NCBI RefSeq assembly: GCF_024171405.1
Contig: NZ_JALJZT010000002.1
Location: forward strand, 1,116,001-1,180,000
Direction of reading: 5' to 3'
DNA: 64,000 nt
Source of the DNA: Qipengyuania citrea
Lineage (GTDB): Bacteria > Pseudomonadota > Alphaproteobacteria > Sphingomonadales > Sphingomonadaceae
A model generated the notes under the pieces. It searched no databases. It worked only from the letters and a program-made list of their open reading frames with translations, and was not told the DNA's origin. The position numbers and the translations under genes are program-made. Position 1 is the first letter of the stretch. Each line of letters starts with the position of its first letter. Shown piece after piece: positions 26,928 through 35,621 of this stretch.

Positions 26928-27014
26928 CCGGCGGTATCTCGGGACCGAACACCAGCGGGACGAGGCGTGGCAAGGAGGCTGAGACTGCGTGGCTTCGAAT
27001 GAGCCGGCTCTAGG

Positions 27015-27506
27015 TCAGCCCGCTTCGCCGCCGCCCACCGGCTTGCTGTTGAGCTGAACATAGTTTTCCAGTCCCATCCGCGCGATCATGTCGAATTGCG
27101 TTTCGAGGAAGTCGACATGCTCTTCCTCGCTGGCGAGGATGTCTTCGAAAATCTGGCCCGTGGTAAAGTCGCGCACGTCCTGACAATAATCCGCCGCTTC
27201 CTTGAGCAGCGGGATCGCTTCCATTTCCATCGCCAGATCGGCCCTGAGGATTTCCTCGACCGTCTCGCCGACCTTGAGCTTGTGGATCGCCTGGAAGTTG
27301 GGGAGCCCGTTGAGGAACAGGATCCGCTCGGCGAGGATGTCGGCATGCTTCATCTCGTCGATCGATTCGTGCCGCTCGTATTCGGCGAGCTTGGTCACGC
27401 CCCAATCGGCCAGCACGCGATAGTGCAGCCAGTACTGGTTGATCGCGGTCAATTCGTTGGTGAGCGCCTTGTTGAGGAACTCGATGACCTTGGAATCGCC
27501 TTTCAT
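27015..27506 (-). CDS. bfr: Bacterioferritin
   Basis: The 163-residue ferritin-like protein has the four-helix diiron ligands (Glu18, Glu51, His54, and the SEEEHVDFLE segment near 125-133). It also has Met52, the haem ligand that distinguishes bacterioferritin (ESIDEMKHADILAERI). It oxidises and stores iron in a 24-subunit cage. Its upstream neighbour on the same strand encodes the matching ferredoxin Bfd, which releases the iron. Confidence 0.95.
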   Translation of the reverse strand: MKGDSKVIEFLNKALTNELTAINQYWLHYRVLADWGVTKLAEYERHESIDEMKHADILAERILFLNGLPNFQAIHKLKVGETVEEILRADLAMEMEAIPLLKEAADYCQDVRDFTTGQIFEDILASEEEHVDFLETQFDMIARMGLENYVQLNSKPVGGGEAG

Positions 27507-27630
27507 GGCCGTGTCTCCTGGCTGCTGGATGCGGCGCAGCTATGCGCTTTTCCACCGGCGCTTGGCAAGGTCGAAGGTCGAAAAATCGGCGTAATTCCGC
27601 CAGTTGCGAGCAATTCTTGTTAGCGGAAAG

Positions 27631-27819
27631 TCACGCCGCAGCAGAGACGAGACCGAACTCGCGTTCTTCCTGCAGGATGTCGTCGGCATCGTCGAGACAG
27701 GTTCCGCAGCACGGTGCCTTGCCCAGCGCGGCGTAGCACGCCTCGGCATCGCCCGAGACGTGACGCGCCGCGCGGCGCAGTTCGCTTTCCCGGATCGCGT
27801 TACAGATGCAGACGTACAC
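27631..27819 (-). CDS. bfd: Bacterioferritin-associated ferredoxin
   Basis: The 62-residue protein has the Bfd [2Fe-2S] ligands Cys4-X-Cys6, then Cys38-X2-Cys41 (CxC-x31-CxxC) in VCICNAIRE and CCGTCL. It donates electrons to bacterioferritin to mobilise iron. The GTG at 27819 is preceded by AGGAG; the longer frame from 27846 adds unrelated residues. A Fur-like palindrome lies 40 bp upstream, fitting induction under iron starvation. Confidence 0.93.
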   Translation of the reverse strand: MYVCICNAIRESELRRAARHVSGDAEACYAALGKAPCCGTCLDDADDILQEEREFGLVSAAA

Positions 27820-27858
27820 TCGACAACTCCTGCGATTGACTCGCATGAGCAGTTCTAG

Positions 27859-27873
27859 TGAGAGTCGTTCTCA
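27859..27873. promoter_or_regulatory. Fur-like operator upstream of bfd
   Basis: TGAGAGTCGTTCTCA is an inverted repeat (TGAGA-N5-TCTCA) extended by ATTATCA on one side. It resembles the Fur box core and lies 40 bp upstream of the bfd start. Fur repression would couple Bfd synthesis to iron limitation. Confidence 0.55.
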
Positions 27874-27901
27874 TTATCAAGCGTCGTTTTCCACGGCACG
27901 C

Positions 27902-29191
27902 TCAGCGCCGCAGCGGGAACATTTGCCAATAGGTCAGGCAGCGCCACAACCATTCGAGCGGGCCGAACCGGAAACGCCCCAGCCACGGTTTCGACCAGAG
28001 CAGCATGAGCGCCCAGGTGGCGAGCATGACCAGATAGAGCTCGCTGCGCCCCAGCTCGCCATAAAGCCCGCCTGCCCAGCCGTGGAACACCAGCAGCATA
28101 ATCAGCGATGTGCCGATGTAATTGGTGAACGCCGCACGTCCTGCCGCCGAGATCCGCTCCGCCAGCCAGCCCGATGTGCACGTGCCGATCACCGCGAGCA
28201 CCGCGGCGAAGCCGAGGATGACGGGCAGGCGCGGGAGCATCGAAAAGCTCATGAAAGCGGCGAGCGTGCTCCAATAGGAGAACCCGATCCCCTTGACCCA
28301 CAGCGCGATCAGCAGGGTCACCGCGCTTCCGATCGCGATACCGGCCAGTCCCCAGCGCAATTGCCGGCCCGGGTTTAGGCCGCCGCTGAACAAGCCGAAG
28401 CGGTAAAGCGCCATGCCGATCAGCATCAGCGGTACGGATTCGAACGCGAAGAGGAACAGTCCGAACAGCGGGTCGCCGCCATGCTCCGTGATGTTGTGGC
28501 GCACGTAGTCCGGGTAGGAGCCTTCGGCGATGACCTGCCGCTCGGCCTGTCCCTCTTCGAGCGTGGTTTCCTTGTCCGCGGGCAGTTGCTCGCGCAATTC
28601 GGCATAGGCGGGCTGTTCGCCGAGCGACGTCTCGGCGATGAAATAGGGGGCAGCAGTGAAGCTGGCGACCATGGCGATCCCCGCAGCATATCCGAGCAGA
28701 CCGACGATCAGCTGGGTCTTGGCCGCCCAGCGTATGCCGATCATCGTGACAAGGCCGAACACGGCATAATAGATCAGAATGTCGCCGCGCCAGATCAGGT
28801 AGAAATGCACCAGCCCGAACAGCAGCAGCCAGAACAGGCGGCGGACCTGGAGCTCGCGCCCCTCGCCCTTGGCCCAGGCCTTCTCCATGAACAGATACAG
28901 CCCCGCGCCGAACAGCAGCGTGAACAGGCCGCGCATCTTGCCGTCGATCAGGACGAATTGCGCCACCCACATCCAGTCTTCCGCGTCGCTGTGCGGGACG
29001 AGGAAGCCATCGGGGTACATATAGGCGGAAAACGGCTGGCCGAAGGCAACGATATTCGCCGCCAGGATACCCATGACGGCGATGCCGCGGATGAAATCGA
29101 GACTGACGATGCGGTTGCCCGCGAGCGCGCTCGGCAGCGGATCGTCCCCTGCAGTATCGGCGATCGCCGCCCGATCGTTCGCTTGGCTCAT
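27902..29191 (-). CDS. DUF418 family membrane protein
   Basis: The 429-residue protein has about ten hydrophobic helices. It starts with the DUF418 hallmark RIVSLDFIRGIAVMGILAAN and ends with the domain itself (AAGRAAFTNYIGTSLIMLL, FGPLEWLWRCLTYWQ). Related proteins (YeiB-like) resemble acyltransferases of the membrane and may be transporters or modify surface molecules; the function is not known. It lies 66 bp downstream of the SEL1/SPOR gene on the same strand. Confidence 0.9.
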   Translation of the reverse strand: MSQANDRAAIADTAGDDPLPSALAGNRIVSLDFIRGIAVMGILAANIVAFGQPFSAYMYPDGFLVPHSDAEDWMWVAQFVLIDGKMRGLFTLLFGAGLYLFMEKAWAKGEGRELQVRRLFWLLLFGLVHFYLIWRGDILIYYAVFGLVTMIGIRWAAKTQLIVGLLGYAAGIAMVASFTAAPYFIAETSLGEQPAYAELREQLPADKETTLEEGQAERQVIAEGSYPDYVRHNITEHGGDPLFGLFLFAFESVPLMLIGMALYRFGLFSGGLNPGRQLRWGLAGIAIGSAVTLLIALWVKGIGFSYWSTLAAFMSFSMLPRLPVILGFAAVLAVIGTCTSGWLAERISAAGRAAFTNYIGTSLIMLLVFHGWAGGLYGELGRSELYLVMLATWALMLLWSKPWLGRFRFGPLEWLWRCLTYWQMFPLRR

Positions 29192-29257
29192 TTGGTGCCC
29201 CCTTCGCCTGCGGGCCTTAGCCCCGACAAGCGGAAGAGCAACCCATGTCCTTGCGCG

Positions 29258-30370
29258 CTACCGGGTAACGAGGCAGCCCTGCCCGCTACGCTTGAGCGAA
29301 GCACAGGCCGCCGCCGCCTGATCGCGCGTGGCATAGCCGCCTGCCAGCAGCTTGGTCAGCCGCCCCGATTTCTCGAGCAGGCGGGTGCGCCCGGCAATTT
29401 CGCTGCGACCGGCCAGCTGGCTCCATAGCCGTTCGGCATTGCCCGGCACGCCAAACGCGCCAAGCTGGACCTTCCACGGACCAGTGGCTGCTGCCACGCG
29501 CGTAACTGCCGCGGGGGCCGGCGCGGGAGATGAGGGAACCGGGCTGGACGCCACGACCACCGCTTCGCGCGAGAGAGCTTCCTCATCCTGCCGCGCGACG
29601 ACTGTCGGGCGCGAGGCGGGGAGCGTGTAATCCGCCCCCGCGGTTGCCGGTGCAGAGGCCGCAGTACTGCCCGCGACACGCGGAGTCCCGGCGGGGCGCG
29701 TCGTCGGCGCGGGAGCGGTGACCACCGGCCCGGTCGGCGCATCGGTGCCCAATGCGAGGTCGACCGCGGCCAGTTCGCGCGCGCGCGCCGCTTCGGCCTC
29801 GGCCTTGAGCGATGCGGCGAGCGGCTGTGCGGCCTGTCGGTCCTCGAGCGAGATATATTCGTCCATCTGCGCCAGCGCGCCGCGTGCCTGCGGCAAGCCC
29901 GCCGAATTGGCCAGCGTCAACAGCGCATAGGCGCGGCGCCAGTCCTTTGCGACGAGATCGCCGTTGAAATGCGCGATGCCGAGCAGATATTGCGCGCGCG
30001 GATCGCCGCGTGAGGCAGCGGCCGAAACATAGGGCAGCGCTTCCTCGCGCGCGCCGCGCTGGAATAGCAGCAGCCCGTAATTGTCCGCCGCCTTCACATG
30101 TCCCTGCGCTGCGGCCAAAGCATAGAGCGCCTCGGCCTGCTGCGGATCGGCGTCGAGCCCGCGGCCCAGCCGGTAAGCCTGCGCCATGTTGAACTGCGCA
30201 TCGGGGTCGCCCTGCGCGGCGGGCCCGGCCCATTCGCGCACTGCGGTGGCGAAATCGCCCCGCGTCCAGGCATCGACACCGGTCTTGACGTCGGCCTGCG
30301 CCGGAACCGAAACCATCGTTGCCGCGGCCATTGCGCCGGCCAGCCATGCTGCTTTCGCCACTCGTAGCAT
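29258..30370 (-). CDS. Secreted SEL1-repeat protein with C-terminal SPOR domain
   Basis: The 370-residue protein has a signal peptide (AQA-D at 24-27) and SEL1-type repeats over about residues 30-175 (DAQFNMAQAYRLGRG, DPRAQYLLGIAHFNGD). A low-complexity Ala/Pro linker follows, then a SPOR domain (about 293-368, WKVQLGAFGVPGNAERLW). SPOR domains bind denuded glycan strands at division septa. It is divergent from the ParA-like gene across 230 bp, and a second SPOR protein lies beyond that gene, suggesting a joint role in envelope or division processes. Confidence 0.88.
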   Translation of the reverse strand: MLRVAKAAWLAGAMAAATMVSVPAQADVKTGVDAWTRGDFATAVREWAGPAAQGDPDAQFNMAQAYRLGRGLDADPQQAEALYALAAAQGHVKAADNYGLLLFQRGAREEALPYVSAAASRGDPRAQYLLGIAHFNGDLVAKDWRRAYALLTLANSAGLPQARGALAQMDEYISLEDRQAAQPLAASLKAEAEAARARELAAVDLALGTDAPTGPVVTAPAPTTRPAGTPRVAGSTAASAPATAGADYTLPASRPTVVARQDEEALSREAVVVASSPVPSSPAPAPAAVTRVAAATGPWKVQLGAFGVPGNAERLWSQLAGRSEIAGRTRLLEKSGRLTKLLAGGYATRDQAAAACASLKRSGQGCLVTR

Positions 30371-30496
30371 CGTACCCTTCCCATGCGACGACGCGCGGGA
30401 ACGCGCCGGATCAGCGGCATCCTATAGTAAATCACTCGTTAGCAAAGTGTTGCGAGGCGTTTTGCAGCGTTCGGCCCTGACCAAAGTCGCATCCGG

Positions 30497-30511
30497 TTAA
30501 CCCAAAATTAG
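30497..30511. promoter_or_regulatory. CtrA-like box upstream of the ParA-like gene
   Basis: TTAA (30497-30500), seven bases, then TTAG (30508-30511) matches the CtrA consensus TTAA-N7-TTAA with one mismatch. It lies about 90 bp upstream of the parA-like start, in the divergent region shared with the SEL1/SPOR gene. Confidence 0.4.
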
Positions 30512-30600
30512 GGGTAGTCTGCGATTTCCATGACAAGAGCGCTGCAAAGCAAAGCAGCACGAGTGAATTGAATACTGGCGCAAACCAGGGGGACCAAGTC

Positions 30601-31317
30601 TTGCGTGTACTGGCATTGGCATCGCAGAAGGGCGGATCGGGCAAGACCACGCTCTCGGGACATATGGCCGTTCAGGCCCAGCGCGCCGGCGCCGGTCCCG
30701 TCGTCCTGATCGATATCGATCCGCAGGGGTCGCTGGCCGATTGGTGGAACGAGCGCGAGGATGAATATCCCGCTTTCGCCCAGACCACCGTCGCCCGCCT
30801 GGCAACCGATCTGGCCATTCTGCGCCAGCAAGGTTTCAAGCTGGCGGTGATCGACACCCCGCCGGCCATCACCATGGCCATCCAGTCGGTTATCTCGGTC
30901 GCCGAACTGATCGTCGTCCCGACCCGTCCCAGCCCGCACGATCTGCGCGCCGTGGGCGCCACGGTCGATCTGTGCGAACGCGCCGGCAAGCCGCTGGTGT
31001 TCGTGGTCAATGCCGCGACGCCCAAGGCCAAGATCACCTCGGAGGCCGCCGTCGCGCTGTCGCAGCATGGCACGGTCGCGCCGATTACCCTGCACCACCG
31101 CACCGATTTCGCCGCCTCGATGATCGATGGCCGCACGGTGATGGAGGTCGACCCCGAAAGCCGCTCGGCCGCCGAGGTCACCGCGCTGTGGAAATATATC
31201 GCCGACCGTCTGGAAAAGAACTTCCGCCGCACGGTTTTCGCCGCGCCCAATTCGCAATCCGCGATGCCCGGCGTCCATCGTCCTGCCGGTGGCTTTGGCC
31301 GCCGCGTAGCCCAGTAA
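30601..31317 (+). CDS. ParA/MinD-like deviant Walker ATPase
   Basis: The 238-residue protein has the ParA-type deviant Walker A KGGSGKTT (10-17), the DIDPQGSLADWW Walker A'-region and the Walker B LAVIDTPPA. A TTG at 30601 begins the conserved RVLALASQKGG start and follows GGGGGA; a TTG at 30568 is the alternative. No parB-like gene or parS is seen. Instead the next gene encodes a ribbon-helix-helix-like protein, so this is more likely an orphan ParA that positions a cargo or the division apparatus than a chromosome segregation ATPase (inference). Confidence 0.9.
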   Translation: MRVLALASQKGGSGKTTLSGHMAVQAQRAGAGPVVLIDIDPQGSLADWWNEREDEYPAFAQTTVARLATDLAILRQQGFKLAVIDTPPAITMAIQSVISVAELIVVPTRPSPHDLRAVGATVDLCERAGKPLVFVVNAATPKAKITSEAAVALSQHGTVAPITLHHRTDFAASMIDGRTVMEVDPESRSAAEVTALWKYIADRLEKNFRRTVFAAPNSQSAMPGVHRPAGGFGRRVAQ

Positions 31318-31339
31318 CAGGAAGGGCGGAGACTCCCGG

Positions 31340-31849
31340 ATGTCTGACGCCAATTTCGCCTCTCTTTCCTCGACCCTGCTGGCACGCAAGGGCGGCGCGA
31401 AGCCTGCCATGCGCCCCCAATCGGGGATTCTCGGCCCGGTCGACGGCAAGGAAGCCGCCGCCAGCCTCGAGGATCTCGGCTGGAACGACATGGGCGAGAG
31501 CGAGCAGGCCCCGGCCGATCCGGCCGAGGAAAAGGTGGTCGCGATTACCTCGCGCGCCGCGAATGAAGCGGGCGCACCCAACCAGGTGCGCGAATCGCTG
31601 ACCAAGATCCAGGCGCAGCTCGAACGCCCCGCCCAGCCCCGGCCGATGGTCCGCAAGGCCGCCGCCGCGCAGGGCAAGCGCGCAGCCTTCACGCTGCGAC
31701 TCGACCAGGAACGCCATCTCATGCTGCGTCTCGCCTGCACTGTCCGCGGTCGCAGCGCGCAGCAATTGGTGACCGACGCGCTTGACGCGTTGCTCGCCGA
31801 AATGCCCGAAATCGCAAGCCTCGCTGCCCAGGTCCAGCGCGGCGAATAA
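31340..31849 (+). CDS. Hypothetical protein with C-terminal ribbon-helix-helix-like segment
   Basis: The 169-residue protein has a disordered, Ala/Glu-rich N-terminal two thirds. Its C-terminal segment (about 118-155: RAAFTLRLDQERHLMLRL, GRSAQQLVTDALDAL) reads like a beta-strand plus two helices of the ribbon-helix-helix fold. It lies 22 bp after the ParA-like gene, where a ParA partner is often encoded. It may be the adaptor or DNA-binding partner of that ATPase. Family membership is not certain. Confidence 0.7.
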   Translation: MSDANFASLSSTLLARKGGAKPAMRPQSGILGPVDGKEAAASLEDLGWNDMGESEQAPADPAEEKVVAITSRAANEAGAPNQVRESLTKIQAQLERPAQPRPMVRKAAAAQGKRAAFTLRLDQERHLMLRLACTVRGRSAQQLVTDALDALLAEMPEIASLAAQVQRGE

Positions 31850-31888
31850 GCACATTAACGACGTGGGATCGCCTTCAAGGGGGTAATT

Positions 31889-33199
31889 ATGAGCATCGAG
31901 ACGAAAGCCAGGAACAAGCGGTTCGTCCAGCTCGCCGTCACCACGGCGCTGGCGACGACCGCGCTTACGGCGTGCACCGGCAAGGCTGCACCGAGCCATT
32001 CCTATTCGGCTGCGCATGCCGAACAGGCGCTGAGCAAGGGCCGCACCTCGAAGGCCGTCCAGCACGCCGAAGCGGCGGTACTGGCCAGCCCGCGCGACGC
32101 CTATTCGCGAACGCTGCTGGGCAATGCCTATCTCGAAGACGGGCGCTTCGCATCGGCCGCGACGACTTTCGCCGAGGCCGTCGAGCTGGGCGACACCGCC
32201 CCGCGCACCATCATCAGCTATACGCTGGCGCAGATCGCCATTGGTGATCAGGTCGGCGCGCTGGCCACGCTCGATCAGTTCGAAACCGCGCTCGACCCGG
32301 CCGATTTCGGCCTGGCCATCGCGCTCGCCGGTCGCCCCGACCACGGCGTCCATGTGCTGAGCAATGCGCTGCGCGCGGGCCAGAACACGCCGAAGGTTCG
32401 CCAGAACCTCGCCTATGCCTATGCGCTGCAGGGCAATTGGCGCTCCGCACGCATCATGGCGGCGGAAGACGTGCCCGCGGGCGAAGTGGGCGACCGGATG
32501 GCCCAGTGGGCCGCGGTCGTCCGCCCCGAAGCCTTTACCACCCGCGTTGCCAATCTGCTCGGCGTAGAGCCGCAGGCCGATCCGGGGCAGCCGCAGATGC
32601 TCGCCCTCGCCAATCATCCCAGCTTCAACATGCTGGCCGCGCAGGAAGTGGGCGAGCTGGAGGCCGTGGCCGAGCCGCAGGGCGATTTCGCCTTTGCCGA
32701 GGAACTTCCCGCAGTGGGCGCCGCGCCGACCATCGACGATCGTGGCGACGCAGCGCTCGCCGACGGCGGCCTTGCGCCGAGCATCGGCGGTGTTCGCTAT
32801 GTGTCGCGCGAAGTGGTCCAGCAAACACCGGTCCAGTCGCGCAAACCCGTTGCCCCGCGCATCGCGGGTACCGCAGCGCCCGCCAGCACTGCCCGCAGCG
32901 GCGACTACAACGTCCAGCTTGGCTCGTTCTTCTCGATGTCGGATGCCAATGAAGCCTGGAAGCAGTTCCAGAAGCGCTATCCCGAACTCGGCGATGCCGA
33001 GCGCGTGATCACCGAGGCGCGCGTCAATGGCAAGATCTACTACCGCGTCGCGGCTGCCGGTTTCGCCAAGGCATCGGCCGATTCGATGTGCCGCACGGTC
33101 AAGGGCAAGGGCGGCGGCTGCATCGCCTATGCCTCGAGCCGGCCGCTGCCCGGCGCGATCGACGTTGTTGCCGGTGACATGCGGGTCGCCGCACGCTAG
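31889..33199 (+). CDS. TPR lipoprotein with C-terminal SPOR domain
   Basis: The 436-residue protein has a lipoprotein signal (LTAC with Cys29), TPR repeats over about residues 38-190 (SYSAAHAEQALSKGR, DAYSRTLLGNAYLEDGRF), a linker, and a SPOR domain near 345-420 (YNVQLGSFFSMSDANEAW). It would be anchored to the outer or inner membrane and bind septal glycan strands. It lies 39 bp after the RHH-like gene and likely forms an operon with it and parA. A terminator follows. Confidence 0.88.
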   Translation: MSIETKARNKRFVQLAVTTALATTALTACTGKAAPSHSYSAAHAEQALSKGRTSKAVQHAEAAVLASPRDAYSRTLLGNAYLEDGRFASAATTFAEAVELGDTAPRTIISYTLAQIAIGDQVGALATLDQFETALDPADFGLAIALAGRPDHGVHVLSNALRAGQNTPKVRQNLAYAYALQGNWRSARIMAAEDVPAGEVGDRMAQWAAVVRPEAFTTRVANLLGVEPQADPGQPQMLALANHPSFNMLAAQEVGELEAVAEPQGDFAFAEELPAVGAAPTIDDRGDAALADGGLAPSIGGVRYVSREVVQQTPVQSRKPVAPRIAGTAAPASTARSGDYNVQLGSFFSMSDANEAWKQFQKRYPELGDAERVITEARVNGKIYYRVAAAGFAKASADSMCRTVKGKGGGCIAYASSRPLPGAIDVVAGDMRVAAR

Positions 33200-33228
33200 T
33201 CGGCCCACCAAACCAGACCACCGAGCGA

Positions 33229-33259
33229 CCCCGTCCGGAGTAATCCGGGCGGGGTTTTT
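33229..33259 (+). terminator. Rho-independent terminator after the TPR/SPOR gene
   Basis: CCCCGTCCGG (33229-33238) pairs with CCGGGCGGGG (33245-33254) around six bases and is followed by five T. Both arms are identical to those of the terminator at 15039-15071. Confidence 0.88.
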
Positions 33260-33267
33260 CGTGGCGC

Positions 33268-34497
33268 CTAGTGGTGGATTCGCACCCCGCCCTTGAACAG
33301 TGTCTTCACGCGCCCCTGCGTCGGCTGGCCGTCGAACGGCGTATTGCCGGCGGTGGCTTCCATCCGGGCGCTCTGGATTACCCAGGGCTGGTCGGCATCG
33401 ACGATCGCGATATCGGCTTCGAGCCCCACCGCGATCGCACCGGCATCGACCCCGAGGATGCGCGCAGGCGCCGTCGCCACCAGCGCGAAGGCCCGCGCCA
33501 TATCGATAACCTCGTCGCGCACCAGCGACAGCGTCATTGCCAGCAGCGTCTCGGCCCCTGCCATGCCCGGCTCGGCATCGGCAAACGGCAGCCGCTTGTC
33601 TTCCGGGCCGCGCGGATCGTGGCCGCTGGCAATGACGTCGATCGTCCCGTCGACGATCGCCTCGCGCACCGCTTGGCGGTCGTCCTCGGTGCGGAGCGGC
33701 GGCGACAGCCGGGCGAAGGTCCGGAAATCGACCGTCGCCAGATCGGAAAGCATGAAATGCGCCGGCGTGACGCCGCAGGTGACGGGTAGTCCGCGCGCTT
33801 TCGCTTGGCGGACGATGTCCAGCCCCGCCCGCGTGGTGACTTGGCGGAAATGGATCCGCGTGCCCGCCAGTTCGGCCAGCGCAATATCGCGGGTGAGCGC
33901 GATTGCCTCGGCTTCGGCAGGTGCGCTTGGCAGGCCGCGCCGCGTGGCGATTTCGCCCGCCGTAGCGACCGCGCTGCCGACCAGCGCGGCATCCTCGGCA
34001 TGGGCGACCACTACAAGGTCGAGCATCGCGGCATATTGCAGCAGTCGCAGCATCGCCCCCGAATCCGCGATCCACTGCCGCCCGGTGGCAACGCCGCGCG
34101 CACCGGCAGCGCGCATCAGGCCCAGTTCGGCAATCTCGCGCCCTTCGAGCCCGCGGGTCGCGGCGGCGAGCGGATGGACCCAGAAATCGGGCTTGCCGCT
34201 CTTGGCGATGTAGGAGACCCGACTGGGCAGATCCAGCGGGGGGGATTGGTCGGGCATCAGCGCCGCACGCGTGATCCCGCCGAAATGGAAGGCGGGCTTG
34301 TCGATCGCAAACACGCCGAGATCGACCAGGCCGGGGGCGACCAAACGGCCCCTCGCATCGACGATTTCATCGCCATCCTGCGTTTCACTGCCGATCGCCT
34401 CGATGCAGCCGTCGACCAGCCGCAGCGCACCTTCGCGCACGCCGTCGGGTGTGACCAGCCGGCCACCGGTGATCGTCAGCGGGGTTTGCTGCTTCAT
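33268..34497 (-). CDS. Dihydroorotase-like protein lacking the metal site (PyrX/PyrC')
   Basis: The 409-residue protein has the dihydroorotase fold and pairs with pyrB (four-base overlap), but its metal ligands are gone. The HxH of the usual GLVDLHVH motif is GLVDLGVF (56-63). The histidine expected in the HxxHVST-type motif is glutamine (IHFRQVTT, Gln219). The catalytic Asp of TDHAPH is replaced (SGHDP, 291-295). It therefore resembles the inactive PyrC' that is required structurally by PyrB in Pseudomonas. An active dihydroorotase should be encoded elsewhere. Automated tools will probably call it PyrC. Confidence 0.88.
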   Translation of the reverse strand: MKQQTPLTITGGRLVTPDGVREGALRLVDGCIEAIGSETQDGDEIVDARGRLVAPGLVDLGVFAIDKPAFHFGGITRAALMPDQSPPLDLPSRVSYIAKSGKPDFWVHPLAAATRGLEGREIAELGLMRAAGARGVATGRQWIADSGAMLRLLQYAAMLDLVVVAHAEDAALVGSAVATAGEIATRRGLPSAPAEAEAIALTRDIALAELAGTRIHFRQVTTRAGLDIVRQAKARGLPVTCGVTPAHFMLSDLATVDFRTFARLSPPLRTEDDRQAVREAIVDGTIDVIASGHDPRGPEDKRLPFADAEPGMAGAETLLAMTLSLVRDEVIDMARAFALVATAPARILGVDAGAIAVGLEADIAIVDADQPWVIQSARMEATAGNTPFDGQPTQGRVKTLFKGGVRIHH

Positions 34498-35519
34498 GCC
34501 GCGTCTCCCCAGCCGGTTACACCGCGGGCACGGCGGGTAAGCACGTCGAGCGCGGCCATGCGGATCGCGACGCCCATCTCGACCTGCCGGGTGATGATCG
34601 ACCGGTCGATCATGTCCGCCACCTCGCTGTCGATCTCGACCCCGCGGTTCATCGGACCCGGATGCATCACGAGCGCATCCTTCGAGGCTTTCTCCAGCCG
34701 CTTTGCAGTCAGTCCGTAAAGGTGATGATACTCGCGTGCAGAGGGGATGAACTGGCCGCTCATCCGCTCGGTCTGCAAGCGCAGCATCATCGCGACATCC
34801 GCCCCGTCGAGCGCCGCGTCGAAATCGTGGAACACTTCTGCACCCATCGCTTCGATACCCACCGGCATCAGCGCCGGCGGCGCACAAAGCCGCACAGAGG
34901 CACCGAGCGCCTGCAGGCAGAGCAGGTTGGAGCGCGCGACACGGCTGTGCAGGATATCGCCGCAGATGACGATCCTGAGCCCGGTAAAATCGTCCGCCGT
35001 CTCGCCCCGGTCGCGCAGGGCATGCCGCAGCGCGAGCGCGTCGAGCAAGGCCTGGGTCGGGTGTTCGTGCTGCCCGTCGCCCGCATTGAGCACCGGGCAG
35101 TCGACCTTGTCGGCAATCAGCTGCGTCGCCCCGCTCGACCCGTGGCGGATGACGATCGCATCGGCGCGCATGGCGTTGAGCGTGATCGCGGTGTCGATCA
35201 GCGTCTCGCCCTTCTTCACGCTCGACTGCGCGGCATGCATATTGACCACATCGGCGCCAAGGCGCTTGCCCGCGATTTCGAAGCTCAGCAGCGTCCGCGT
35301 CGAGTTTTCGAAGAAGGCGTTGATGACCGTGAGACCCGAAAGCACGTTCTCGTGCTTGGTCGGCTGCCGGTTGAGCGCGACCCATTGCTCCGCCTCGTCG
35401 AGCAGGAAGAGGATTTCGTGCCGCTCCAGCTGGCCGATCCCGATCAGGTCGCGGTGCGGGAAAGCGAGCGCACCCGCCGGATAGCGGGCCGCAGGGGGCG
35501 AAGTTTCCGTCGATGTCAT
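34494..35519 (-). CDS. pyrB: Aspartate carbamoyltransferase catalytic subunit
   Basis: The 341-residue enzyme condenses carbamoyl phosphate with aspartate, the first committed pyrimidine step. The carbamoyl-phosphate loop [13 protein letters not shown], the AQSSVKKGE loop, [16 protein letters not shown] and [11 protein letters not shown] are all intact. No regulatory pyrI is visible; the following PyrX-like gene is the likely structural partner. ATG 35519 is chosen over a GTG at 35528. Confidence 0.96.
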   Translation of the reverse strand: MTSTETSPPAARYPAGALAFPHRDLIGIGQLERHEILFLLDEAEQWVALNRQPTKHENVLSGLTVINAFFENSTRTLLSFEIAGKRLGADVVNMHAAQSSVKKGETLIDTAITLNAMRADAIVIRHGSSGATQLIADKVDCPVLNAGDGQHEHPTQALLDALALRHALRDRGETADDFTGLRIVICGDILHSRVARSNLLCLQALGASVRLCAPPALMPVGIEAMGAEVFHDFDAALDGADVAMMLRLQTERMSGQFIPSAREYHHLYGLTAKRLEKASKDALVMHPGPMNRGVEIDSEVADMIDRSIITRQVEMGVAIRMAALDVLTRRARGVTGWGDAA

Positions 35520-35621
35520 TGAGACCACGCCCTTAGTCGAGGGGTATCATGTGCTCAAGCGCTTTCCGGTGGCAAAGCGCCACGCCCTCCCCTAACTCTC
35601 CCGCAACAGGAGATTTTACGC

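Noticed and set aside
26970..27062. AAGGAGG followed by a 21-codon GTG frame
   Set aside because: It overlaps the end of the bacterioferritin gene on the other strand and has unremarkable composition. The purine-rich run is probably fortuitous.
31178..34075. A 965-codon minus-strand frame
   Set aside because: It crosses several strongly supported genes (the RHH-like and TPR/SPOR genes on the opposite strand and pyrX in another frame). It has no recognisable domain.
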